Below, one piece after another: positions 8,673-17,110 of a stretch of 32,281 nt of DNA. Each line of letters opens with the position of its first letter. The first letter of the stretch is position 1. The DNA comes from Fulvimonas sp. R45 (GTDB taxonomy: Bacteria; Pseudomonadota; Gammaproteobacteria; Xanthomonadales; Rhodanobacteraceae): positions 1 to 32,281 of the forward strand of contig NZ_JASERU010000027.1 in assembly GCF_030504985.1 (NCBI RefSeq), written 5' to 3'. The notes under the pieces were generated by a model. That model was given only the letters and a program-made list of their open reading frames with translations. It ran no database searches and had not been told where the DNA came from. A program made the position numbers and the translations under genes.

Positions 8673-9173
8673 TCAGCGGTACGTATCGGGGATGCCCGGC
8701 ACCGGCGAGAGCCAGTCGTTGCCGTGGAAGTCGAAGTCGCGTGTTTCCGGCGCCTTCTTCTCACCCTGGTCCTGTTCCGGCGTGGCCCGGACGCTGCCGT
8801 TGACGCGATAGGCGAGCGAGCCGGCGCTGCCCTTCGCCGCGATGGCGGCCAACGCCCTGGCCATCGCCGGTGTGGGCAGCACGTCGAGCGTGGTCACGTC
8901 GCCGGACAGGGCGGGTATGTCGCGCCGGAAATCGGCATGCAGCCGCACCGGCACGCCATCGGCCACCTGCAGCGTGCCGTCGATGGCGAGGAAGGTCATG
9001 CCGGTGTAGCTGTTGTTCTGGATGCGCAGGGTGAGGTGCCACAGCCCGTCGGGCCGCACCTCCATCTGCTGGATGGTGATGGTGGGCGGGTAGACGCTCT
9101 TGCGCGGCGGGCCGCAGGCGGCGAGGCCGGCGGCCAGTGCGACGAGGGCGATGCAGCGGAGCAGTCGTTTCAT
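8673..9173 (-). CDS. Small lipoprotein, possibly LEA-2-like fold
   Basis: A 166-residue predicted lipoprotein with signal MKRLLRCIALVALAAGLAAC (lipobox LAAC, Cys20). The mature part alternates short beta-strand-like stretches: YPPTITIQQMEV, LWHLTLRIQNNS, FLAIDGTLQV. That layout recalls LEA type-2 domains, but I would not rely on it. The tail is charged. GAGG 6 nt before the ATG at 9173 decides the start over a TTG 12 nt upstream. It precedes the acyl-CoA dehydrogenase gene by 28 bp; no functional link is evident. Confidence 0.75.
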   Translation of the reverse strand: MKRLLRCIALVALAAGLAACGPPRKSVYPPTITIQQMEVRPDGLWHLTLRIQNNSYTGMTFLAIDGTLQVADGVPVRLHADFRRDIPALSGDVTTLDVLPTPAMARALAAIAAKGSAGSLAYRVNGSVRATPEQDQGEKKAPETRDFDFHGNDWLSPVPGIPDTYR

Positions 9174-9299
9174 GGCGCACCTCAAACGATTGTTTGAATC
9201 CTAGCCGAAGCGCGGGCCGAGGTCCAAGCGGCCGCGGCGGTTCCCATCGCCGCGGCCGGCAGGCATCATGGGCGATTCCACCCGCATCCACGGAACGCC

Positions 9300-9767
9300 A
9301 TGACCCGTCGCATCGTCGCCCGTCGCTCGCCCATCCACGGCAATGGCGTGTTCGCCGTCGCCCCGATCAGGAAGGGCGAGGAGGTCATCGAGTACAAGGG
9401 CACCCTGATGACCCACGCCGAGGCCGACGAGTTGTACGGCGACGGCGGCGAGACCGGCCACACCTTCCTGTTCACGCTCAACGACGAGTACATCGTCGAT
9501 GCCAACCGCAAGGGCAACACCGCCCGCTGGATCAACCACAGCTGCGCGCCGAACTGCCGCGCGCTGATCGAGGAAAGCGCCAGCGGCGACCCGCGCCGGG
9601 ACCGGGTGGTGATCGAGGCGATCCGCAACATCAGGCCGGGCGAGGAGCTCACCTACGACTACGGCATCACCCTGGACGTTCCGCACACCGCGCGGCTGAA
9701 GAAGCTGTGGAAGTGCCTGTGCGGCGCGCCGAACTGCACCGGGACGCTGCTCAAGCCGAAGCGCTGA
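9300..9767 (+). CDS. SET-domain protein (predicted lysine methyltransferase)
   Basis: A 155-residue protein that is essentially one SET domain with a post-SET tail. The first SAM-binding segment is HGNGVFA (residues 13-19), the core RWINHSCAPNC (76-86) holds the NHSC motif, and the active-site strand ELTYDYG (116-122) carries the catalytic Tyr. The post-SET zinc cysteines are CLC (139-141) and Cys146. All elements expected for SAM-dependent protein-lysine N-methylation are present; the substrate is unknown. SET proteins are common in eukaryotes and scattered in bacteria including Xanthomonadales. There is no strong Shine-Dalgarno (only GGAACG). It is followed 85 bp later by the DJ-1-family gene on the same strand. 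Confidence 0.9.
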   Translation: MTRRIVARRSPIHGNGVFAVAPIRKGEEVIEYKGTLMTHAEADELYGDGGETGHTFLFTLNDEYIVDANRKGNTARWINHSCAPNCRALIEESASGDPRRDRVVIEAIRNIRPGEELTYDYGITLDVPHTARLKKLWKCLCGAPNCTGTLLKPKR

Positions 9768-9852
9768 CCGGCTCACCCTGCGGTCACGTTTCCGGCACGC
9801 GGCGCCGATGCGGCGCGCGCCATGCTGTGGCGCCCGTCCGGAGAACGCCGCC

Positions 9853-10398
9853 ATGAACGCACCCCGCCTGCGCAACCGCCGCATCGCCATGCTCGCCACC
9901 GACGGCTTCGAGCATTCGGAGCTGACCGAACCGAAGCGCCTGCTGGAGCAGGAAGGCGCCGAGGTGCAGGTGATCGCCCCCGGCGACGCCGCCGAGATCC
10001 GCGGCTGCGGTGGCGACTGGAACGGCAAGGTGCGCGTGGACCTGCCGCTGGACGGTGCCGACATCGCCGGCTTCGACGCGCTGGTGCTGCCGGGCGGGGT
10101 GATGAATCCCGACAAGCTGCGCCTGCATCCGGAGGCGATCGACCTGGTGCGCCGCTTCGGCGGCACCGGCAAGCCGCTGGCGGCGATCTGCCACGGCCCG
10201 TGGACGCTGATCGACGCGGGACTGGTCGAGGGCAGGCGGCTCACCTCCTGGCCCTCGCTGCGCAAGGACCTGGAGAACGCCGGCGCGCGCTGGGAGGACA
10301 GCGAGGTGGTGCGCGACGGCCCGCTGATCACCAGCCGCAAGCCGGACGACATCCCGGCCTTCGCCAGCGCGCTGATCGAGGTGCTGGCGATGGCGTGA
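9853..10398 (+). CDS. DJ-1/PfpI-family protein
   Basis: A 181-residue DJ-1/PfpI (class I glutamine-amidotransferase-like) protein. The nucleophile elbow is AAICHGPW with Cys113-His114, and the conserved acidic partner is Glu20 in DGFEHSEL. The length fits the YhbO/PfpI/YraA stress-protein branch. Members have been described as intracellular proteases, deglycases or glyoxalases, and sequence does not settle which. Upstream, GGAGAACGCCGCC precedes the ATG as Shine-Dalgarno. It may share a transcript with the SET gene. Repeats follow it. Confidence 0.9.
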   Translation: MNAPRLRNRRIAMLATDGFEHSELTEPKRLLEQEGAEVQVIAPGDAAEIRGCGGDWNGKVRVDLPLDGADIAGFDALVLPGGVMNPDKLRLHPEAIDLVRRFGGTGKPLAAICHGPWTLIDAGLVEGRRLTSWPSLRKDLENAGARWEDSEVVRDGPLITSRKPDDIPAFASALIEVLAMA

Positions 10399-10474
10399 GG
10401 GCTCGTGCCGCACGACTTCATTTCCAGTGTCGACGACCTGTCCGGCTCGTCATCCCGGCTTGCGCCCCACTACT

Positions 10475-10734
10475 GTCCGGAATAATTTCGAACACCCGCA
10501 ACCTGTGCGGTACCTATCCGCCATGCGCATTTGCTCGTCATCCCGGCGCAGGCCGGACAAGCGCGCAGTGCGCAGAACGCCCGCAGGGCGGCCCCGAAGG
10601 GGCGAGCGCAGCGAGTCATCCAGTAGCGACCACGCTCACTCAAGCCGCACGGTGACTGGATGACCAGACCTTCGTCTGTTGATAAAGCGCCTCCGGCCCG
10701 CGGCGGAATGACGAGCCGGAGGGGTGGTCGCTAC
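10475..10734. repeat. Dispersed intergenic repeat, copy A
   Basis: It starts with GTCCGGAATAATTTCGAACA and ends near GAGCCGGAGGGGTGGTCGC. It shares long blocks with 14107-14297: the opening 20-mer, CGGCGCAGGCCGGA, and CTTCGTCTGTTGATAAAGCG plus flanks. Copy A has an extra GC-rich insert (10560-10615) absent from copy B. It is the type of non-coding repeat scattered between genes in this group. The rest of 10399-10888 contains no gene I can support. Confidence 0.7.
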
Positions 10735-10888
10735 CAGAAATGAAGCCGCCCCCTTGCTGCATCTCGTGTAAACGGCCTGGGCATTCACTCTCCAGCAGCG
10801 CCCCGGATCATCCCGGACAGCAATGGGCTTGCATCGGGAATGACGAACTAGAGCGCGGTGCCGTACCCATCACGCGGATGGTGTGTGT

Positions 10889-11122
10889 TCACGAGGAGGG
10901 AAAGGGCTTGTGCTCCGGCGAGTTCTGCGGCTCATGCGGCGCCTCGCTTTCGGGCAGGCGGTGCTTCGCCGGACCCTTGCGCGGTATCGGTTGCGGCTCG
11001 GGGTAGCCCTTGGTGCCCGCCGGTGGCCGCACGTCATCATCGCTTTGGCGCTTGCGTTCCTCACAATCGTGGTCGTAGCCGAAGGCGTCGCATCTGGAAT
11101 CGTCGCGTCGGTCGTGCTGCAT
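10889..11122 (-). CDS. Small charged hypothetical protein
   Basis: A possible 77-residue very hydrophilic protein: MQHDRRDDSRCDAFGYDHDC at the N-terminus, then an acidic/basic stretch and a Pro-rich tail (PEPQPIPRKGPAKH). There are no membrane segments and no domain I recognise; it looks disordered. In favour of it being real: GGAG 7 nt before the ATG and an open frame rich in charged rather than random residues. Against: it lies in a repeat-rich gap and is short. Confidence 0.45.
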   Translation of the reverse strand: MQHDRRDDSRCDAFGYDHDCEERKRQSDDDVRPPAGTKGYPEPQPIPRKGPAKHRLPESEAPHEPQNSPEHKPFPSS

Positions 11123-11230
11123 GGTCGTCTCCGCTGCCGCCAGCGCCCACGGGCGCGATGCGGGCATGCTGGCGGGCCCCGCGTGCCACGCGGCGTGAAG
11201 GGCGCGCAGGTGGCGCGTCAGCGTCTCTCA

Positions 11231-11495
11231 GAGCCTGTTCACGATCTCCGCGTAGCCCGCGCCGGGAGCTGTTTGCACGCAGGCCAAGGAAGAGTGAGGG
11301 GGGGACGTCCGTCCACGACTGAACGATGACACCGGCCTGCGGGCAAACAGACCCGGCCCTTCGGGTTGCCTTGCTTTGGCCGCCATGCGGCAGCGCGCGG
11401 CTTGGCCTGCCCGCCAGGCAGGCGCTGCGCCACGCACTCCCACCTGGCGGCCAAAGCAAGGCAACGCGGGCCACGCGGAGATCGTGAACAGGCTC
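11231..11495. mobile_element. MITE-like element with nested inverted repeats
   Basis: A 265-bp non-coding element bounded by 31-bp terminal inverted repeats with one mismatch (11231-11261 and 11465-11495, starting GAGCCTGTTCACGATCTCCG). It is flanked by direct TCA triplets (11228-11230, 11496-11498), a possible target duplication. Inside lies a second perfect inverted repeat of 21 bp, 11365-11385 against 11445-11465, and its loop holds GCCTGCCCGCCAGGCAGGC. No transposase frame is present. TNA-type 3-bp duplications are known for one IS5 subgroup, so it could be mobilised in trans by such an IS (inference). The right end stops 19 bp from the stop codon of the Sel1 gene. Confidence 0.7.
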
Positions 11496-11514
11496 TCAGG
11501 AATCGACCGGACCA

Positions 11515-12387
11515 TCATTCATCCGGGCCGTCGGGTGGTTTCCCGGGCACGGGCGCGCCGGGGCCGGGTGCCGGCACGCTGGCTTTCTGCAGCGTGCCGA
11601 TCGTCACCGTGCCGTACCACTGCGCGTCGCGTGCGGCGAAGTATTTCCCTGGATCCAGCAGCGCCGGGTCGTAGGTGCCGCAGCCTTCCCTGGGAACTTC
11701 CACGCCGCCGAGGAAGAGCGACAGGCCGGTGCAATCCGTCTTCGCTTTCATGGCATCCAGCTCCGTCGCGGCGGCTGTCCGGACGCCGTAGTCGAAGCCG
11801 GTGTGCGACCCGGTGAATGCCCTCTTCGCGTCGAACAGCGCCAGCTTCATGCGCTGTTTGGCGATGTCGTCGCCGTACTCGCGCCGCAGCGTGCCCAGCC
11901 GTGCCTGGGCCTCGTCGTGCTGCGCCGTGGACAGCATGGCGCAGACCCCGTCGCGGGCCTGCACGTAGGCGGGGTAATTGCGCTCGGACGCAAGCGTCAT
12001 CCACGCGCAGGCGGTGGCGAGGTCCTTCGGGACGCCGCGGCCATGGAGATACATCATCCCGATGCTGAGCTGCGATAGCTTGTCGGCGTAGCGCGCGCCG
12101 TACTTGAAATACTTGAGGGCGTCCTGGTACTTGCCGGCGAACAGGTTCCGCATGCCGGCGAACTGGCCGAACAGATCGGGATGCCCCCAGGTCGAGGCAT
12201 GATCCATCGCTTCGAGGATGCCCTGGATCTTCGGGTTGGACCGGGGAGGAGGAGGCGTGCCGGTTCCAGCGGACGCGGCATCGGTGGCATGGACGGAGGT
12301 ATCGGCGGCCCGGTCGGCATGCGCCACCGCAAAGGCATCCAGCAGCAACGCGCACGATGCGGCGGCAAACAGGGTCGATCGCTTCAT
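11515..12387 (-). CDS. Secreted Sel1-repeat (TPR-like) protein
   Basis: A 290-residue predicted periplasmic or secreted protein with a Sec signal (about residues 1-24, ending VAHA-D). Residues about 80-135 contain one to two Sel1/TPR-like repeats: YQDALKYFKYGARYADKLSQ, cut here, then IGMMYLHGRGVPKDLATACA. The C-terminal third has four cysteines in all and a Pro/Gly-rich tail (PAPGPGAPVPGKPP). Sel1 repeats mediate protein contacts; no enzymatic motif is seen. AAGGAG 5 nt before the ATG makes this start very likely. The gene sits 132 bp behind glpK on the same strand but shows no functional link to it. Confidence 0.8.
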   Translation of the reverse strand: MKRSTLFAAASCALLLDAFAVAHADRAADTSVHATDAASAGTGTPPPPRSNPKIQGILEAMDHASTWGHPDLFGQFAGMRNLFAGKYQDALKYFKYGARYADKLSQLSIGMMYLHGRGVPKDLATACAWMTLASERNYPAYVQARDGVCAMLSTAQHDEAQARLGTLRREYGDDIAKQRMKLALFDAKRAFTGSHTGFDYGVRTAAATELDAMKAKTDCTGLSLFLGGVEVPREGCGTYDPALLDPGKYFAARDAQWYGTVTIGTLQKASVPAPGPGAPVPGKPPDGPDE

Positions 12388-12519
12388 GGCTACTCCTTGT
12401 CGTCGAGCTGAGAGCTTGCTTCCTGCTACTGATACACCCTCGGGCCAGGGTATATCGGCTCCGGCATCTTCGCCATCCCGCGCCGTACCGCGATGCCGGG
12501 CGCGGTGCCCTGCAGGGAT

Positions 12520-14082
<1,563 letters not shown>

Positions 14083-14106
14083 TCATGCCCGCGGAAGCGC
14101 ATGGCC

Positions 14107-14297
14107 GTCCGGAATAATTTCGAACACCTGTGGCTGTGCGACATCGCGCTCTGGCTCGTCATTCCGGCGCAGGCCGGAATCCAGTAGCCGTACGGCTTGA
14201 GCGAGCGTGGTCGCTACTGGATGACCCGACCTTCGTCTGTTGATAAAGCGCCTCCGGCCTGCGCCGGGATGACGAGCCGGAGAGGTCGTCGCCATCC
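14107..14297. repeat. Dispersed intergenic repeat, copy B (between glpF and glpK)
   Basis: The second copy of the element at 10475-10734, in the same orientation. It opens with GTCCGGAATAATTTCGAACA, then CGTCATTCCGGCGCAGGCCGG and GATAAAGCGCCTCCGGCC. It also holds an internal near-palindrome (CCAGTAGC ... GCTACTGG, 14181-14219). It fills most of the 304-bp gap between glpF and glpK. Confidence 0.75.
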
Positions 14298-14320
14298 GTG
14301 ATACCGGAGCGCGTGTCGCA

Positions 14321-15154
14321 TCAAGCCGACGGATCGATCGCATCGCCCGCCGCACCGGGTTGTTCCCGCGCCCGCTGGCGCGCCGGCAGGAACGGCAGGA
14401 TCAGCCACTGGTAGCCGGCGGCGCCGACCACGCCGCCGATCAGCGGGCCGACGATGGGGATCCACCAGTAGTGGTCCGGCGACGGCAGCGCGGACGAACC
14501 CCAGCCGGCGAGGTAGGCGAACAGGCGCGGGCCGAAGTCGCGCGCGGGGTTGATCGCCCAGGCTTCCAGGTAGCCCATCGAGGCGCCGATGGTGGCCACC
14601 AGCAGGCCGATGATCAGCGCGCCCGAATTGGCCTTGGGCGCCATCTCGTTGTACTGCTCGGTGATCGCGAAGATGCCGAACAGCAGGAAGGCGGTCAGCA
14701 CCACCTGGTCGAGCAGGGCGTGCATCGGCGTGACCGCCAGGCCCGGGTGGGTGAAGAACACACCGGCCGCGCCGCCGGCCGCGCGGGTGAGCTGGTGCGC
14801 CTGGTTGTAGTGGTCGATCACCGGCGAGAACAGCAGGTAGACCACGGACGCGCCCAGGAAGCCGCCGACCACCTGGGCCGCCGAATAGGGCAGCACCTTC
14901 TTCCACGGGAAGCCGCGGAACGCGGCCAGCGCCAGCGTCACCGCAGGGTTGGCGTGGGTGCCGGAGACCGAGCCGGTGACGTAGATCGCCAGCGTCACCG
15001 CCAGGCCCCAGGCCATGCACACGCCCCAGTAGGAACCCGCGTAGGGGCTGGGGTCGTAGAGCACGTACATGCAGGCGACCGAGTCGCCCAGCGCGATGAT
15101 GATGAAGACGGCGACGGCTTCGGAGATCAGTTCGCCGAGCAGGGCGCGGCTCAT
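14321..15154 (-). CDS. glpF: Glycerol uptake facilitator (aquaglyceroporin)
   Basis: A 277-residue MIP-family channel with six predicted transmembrane helices. The two pore half-helices carry THANPAV (Asn69-Pro70-Ala71) and INPARDFGPR (Asn202-Pro203-Ala204). Asp206 after the second NPAR is the residue that marks glycerol facilitators rather than strict water channels. It lets glycerol cross the inner membrane, and GlpK then traps it. It sits 63 bp behind glpD and is probably cotranscribed with it. Start context is a modest GGGGAT. Confidence 0.95.
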   Translation of the reverse strand: MSRALLGELISEAVAVFIIIALGDSVACMYVLYDPSPYAGSYWGVCMAWGLAVTLAIYVTGSVSGTHANPAVTLALAAFRGFPWKKVLPYSAAQVVGGFLGASVVYLLFSPVIDHYNQAHQLTRAAGGAAGVFFTHPGLAVTPMHALLDQVVLTAFLLFGIFAITEQYNEMAPKANSGALIIGLLVATIGASMGYLEAWAINPARDFGPRLFAYLAGWGSSALPSPDHYWWIPIVGPLIGGVVGAAGYQWLILPFLPARQRAREQPGAAGDAIDPSA

Positions 15155-15217
15155 GGCCGCATCCCCGCGGCGGGGCGCGACGTCCGGCCGGGTGGCGTGT
15201 CGGTGCGGTTCGGCATC

Positions 15218-16741
15218 TCAGCTCCTCGGGGTACGGGCGATCGGTTGGTTCGCTGCGGTGGACGCGTCGGCGAGATAGGCGGCCAGCCGCGCCGCCTCGC
15301 CGTCGTCGAGGCGCAGGCCGAGCTTGCTGCGGCGCCAGAGCACGTCGGCCGCGTCGACCGCCCACTCGTGTTCACGCAGGTAGTCCACCTCGGCCCGGTA
15401 CAGGTCGGCGCCGAAGCGTTCGCCGAGGTCATGCAGCGAGCGTGCCTGCCCGAGCAGTCGCGTGCAACGCGTGCCGTAGCTGCGCGCCAGCCGCCACGCC
15501 ATCGGCGCGGGCAGCCAGGGGTAGCCTGCCTGCAGTTCGCGCTGGTACGCGTCGAGGTCGCTGCGTTCGCCGCCGGGCAGCGGCGCGCCGTGCGCGGTCC
15601 AGGCCGGCGAGGCCTTGGACAGTTGCGATGCCAGGCGGTCCAGCGCTTCCTCGGCCAGCCGGCGGTAGGTGGTGAGCTTGCCGCCGAACACGTTGAGCAG
15701 CGGCGCGCCATGGGTGTCCAGTTCGAGCAGGTAGTCGCGGCTGACCTTGGCGGCGCTGCTCTGCTCGTCCTCCAGCAGCGGGCGCACGCCGCTGTAGCTC
15801 CACGCCACGTCGGCGGGCGCGATACTTCTGCGGAAGTAGCGGTTCGCCGCCTCGCACAGGTAGCGCGTCTCCGCCTCGTCAATGCGCGGCGCGGCGGGGT
15901 CGGCGCGGTAGTCCACGTCGGTGGTGCCGACCAGGGTGAAGTCGTGCTCGTAGGGAATGGCGAACACGATGCGCCGGTCGGGCTGCTGGAAGATGTAGGC
16001 GTGGTCGTGCCCGAACAGCCGCGGCACCACGATGTGGCTGCCCTTGACCAGGCGTAGCGCATGGTCGTGGCCGACGTGCGCCACCTCGTCGAGGAAGCGC
16101 ACGGCCCAGGGGCCGGTGGCGTTGACCAGGGCGCCGGCGCGGACGGTCGAGATGTCGCCGTGCCGCGACTGTAATCGCACTTCCCACCCGTCGTCACCGC
16201 GGCGTGCATCGATGCAGCGCGTGCGCGGCAGGATGATGGCGCCACGCTCGCGCGCGTCCATCGCGTTCAGCACCACCAGGCGCGCGTCCTGCACCCAGGC
16301 ATCGGAATAGGTGAAGCCGATCCGGAACCCGTCGCGCAGCGGCGGCCCCGCCGGATGCCGCCGCAGGTTCACCCGGCGCGAGCCGGGCAGGCTGCGGCGG
16401 CGGCCCAGGTGGTCGTACAGGAACAGCCCCAGCCGGATCATCCACACCGGCCGCAGGTGCGACTGGTACGGCAGCACGAAGCGCAGCGGCCAGGTGACGT
16501 GCGGCGCCAGCCGCAGCAGCACCTCGCGTTCCGCCAGCGCCTTGCCGACCAGGGCGAACTCGAACTGCTCCAGGTAGCGCAGGCCGCCGTGGATCAGCTT
16601 GGTGCTGGCGCTGGACGTGTGCGCGGCGAGGTCGTCCTGTTCGCACAGGCAGACCGAGAGGCCGCGTCCCGCGGCGTCGCGCGCGATGCCGGCGCCGTTG
16701 ATGCCGCCGCCGACGACCAGCAGGTCGAACCGTTCCGCCAT
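15218..16741 (-). CDS. glpD: Aerobic glycerol-3-phosphate dehydrogenase
   Basis: A 507-residue FAD-dependent membrane-associated enzyme that oxidises sn-glycerol-3-phosphate to dihydroxyacetone phosphate and feeds electrons to quinone. The N-terminal dinucleotide-binding motif is VVGGGINGAGIARDAAGRG (about residues 9-27). Conserved segments SASTKLIHGGLRYLE, VLNAMDARERGA, NATGPWA, GVRPLL and NVFGGKLTTYRRLAEEAL follow. The ATG at 16741 was preferred to one at 16762 because GGAG lies 6 nt upstream of it and because it places DLLVVGGG at the usual distance. First gene of the glpD-glpF(-glpK) order. No glpR regulator is in the window. Confidence 0.96.
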   Translation of the reverse strand: MAERFDLLVVGGGINGAGIARDAAGRGLSVCLCEQDDLAAHTSSASTKLIHGGLRYLEQFEFALVGKALAEREVLLRLAPHVTWPLRFVLPYQSHLRPVWMIRLGLFLYDHLGRRRSLPGSRRVNLRRHPAGPPLRDGFRIGFTYSDAWVQDARLVVLNAMDARERGAIILPRTRCIDARRGDDGWEVRLQSRHGDISTVRAGALVNATGPWAVRFLDEVAHVGHDHALRLVKGSHIVVPRLFGHDHAYIFQQPDRRIVFAIPYEHDFTLVGTTDVDYRADPAAPRIDEAETRYLCEAANRYFRRSIAPADVAWSYSGVRPLLEDEQSSAAKVSRDYLLELDTHGAPLLNVFGGKLTTYRRLAEEALDRLASQLSKASPAWTAHGAPLPGGERSDLDAYQRELQAGYPWLPAPMAWRLARSYGTRCTRLLGQARSLHDLGERFGADLYRAEVDYLREHEWAVDAADVLWRRSKLGLRLDDGEAARLAAYLADASTAANQPIARTPRS

Positions 16742-16774
16742 CGCACGCTCCGGGTGGGCCATGCCGCCGATGTC

Positions 16775-16834
16775 CCGTATCGGGTCAGGGCGACAGGCGC
16801 ACCGGATCGCGCCGGTGCCTGCCAACCGATACGG
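16775..16834. promoter_or_regulatory. Dyad symmetries in the glpD leader
   Basis: Upstream of glpD, CCGTATCGG (16775-16783) and CCGATACGG (16826-16834) form a 9-bp inverted pair. Between them, GCACCGG (16799-16805) pairs with CCGGTGC (16812-16818). They could be a regulator-binding site or a leader RNA structure. The first arm lies about 34 bp before the glpD start. Function is inference. Confidence 0.35.
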
Positions 16835-16948
16835 CGGCGGGTTCGCCGTGATCCTACCCGGAGCGGGCGGATGCGCACAGAGCGCGCATGCCCGGGCTTT
16901 GCTCACACTCACGATGGCGTCCGGACTATTCCCGACAGCCGGGTGGGG

Positions 16949-17043
16949 CCCTCCCCTGCGTGCAGGGGAAGGTTGGGAGGGGGTCAAACCTCGCGGCGAG
17001 GTTGCCTACCCCTCCCCGACCCTCCCCTGCACGCAGGGGAGGG
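16949..17043. repeat. Long imperfect REP-like palindrome
   Basis: Two arms (16949-16994 and 16996-17043) are imperfect inverted copies with an almost zero loop (CCTCGC-G-GCGAGG at the centre). Each arm holds its own palindrome, CCCCTGCGTGCAGGGG or its inverse. It sits in the 369-bp gap between the EF-G-like gene and glpD, both on the minus strand, so it is a candidate 3' end for the former. Confidence 0.65.
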
Positions 17044-17110
17044 GGCTTGCGGCGGGCCCTTCGAGGCGGCAGGTGGAATGCTTTCGCCCGGTTCCGTGTG
17101 CGGACACCTC

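Noticed and set aside
10560-10740. Possible CRISPR-like repetition in the repeat-rich gap
   Set aside because: There are no regularly spaced identical short repeats with unique spacers. The similarity is to one long dispersed element shared with 14107-14297.
11355-11470. Inner inverted repeat of the MITE as an intrinsic terminator for the Sel1 gene
   Set aside because: The loop is 59 bp, no T-run follows, and it is nested symmetrically within the 31-bp terminal repeats, so an element structure explains it better.
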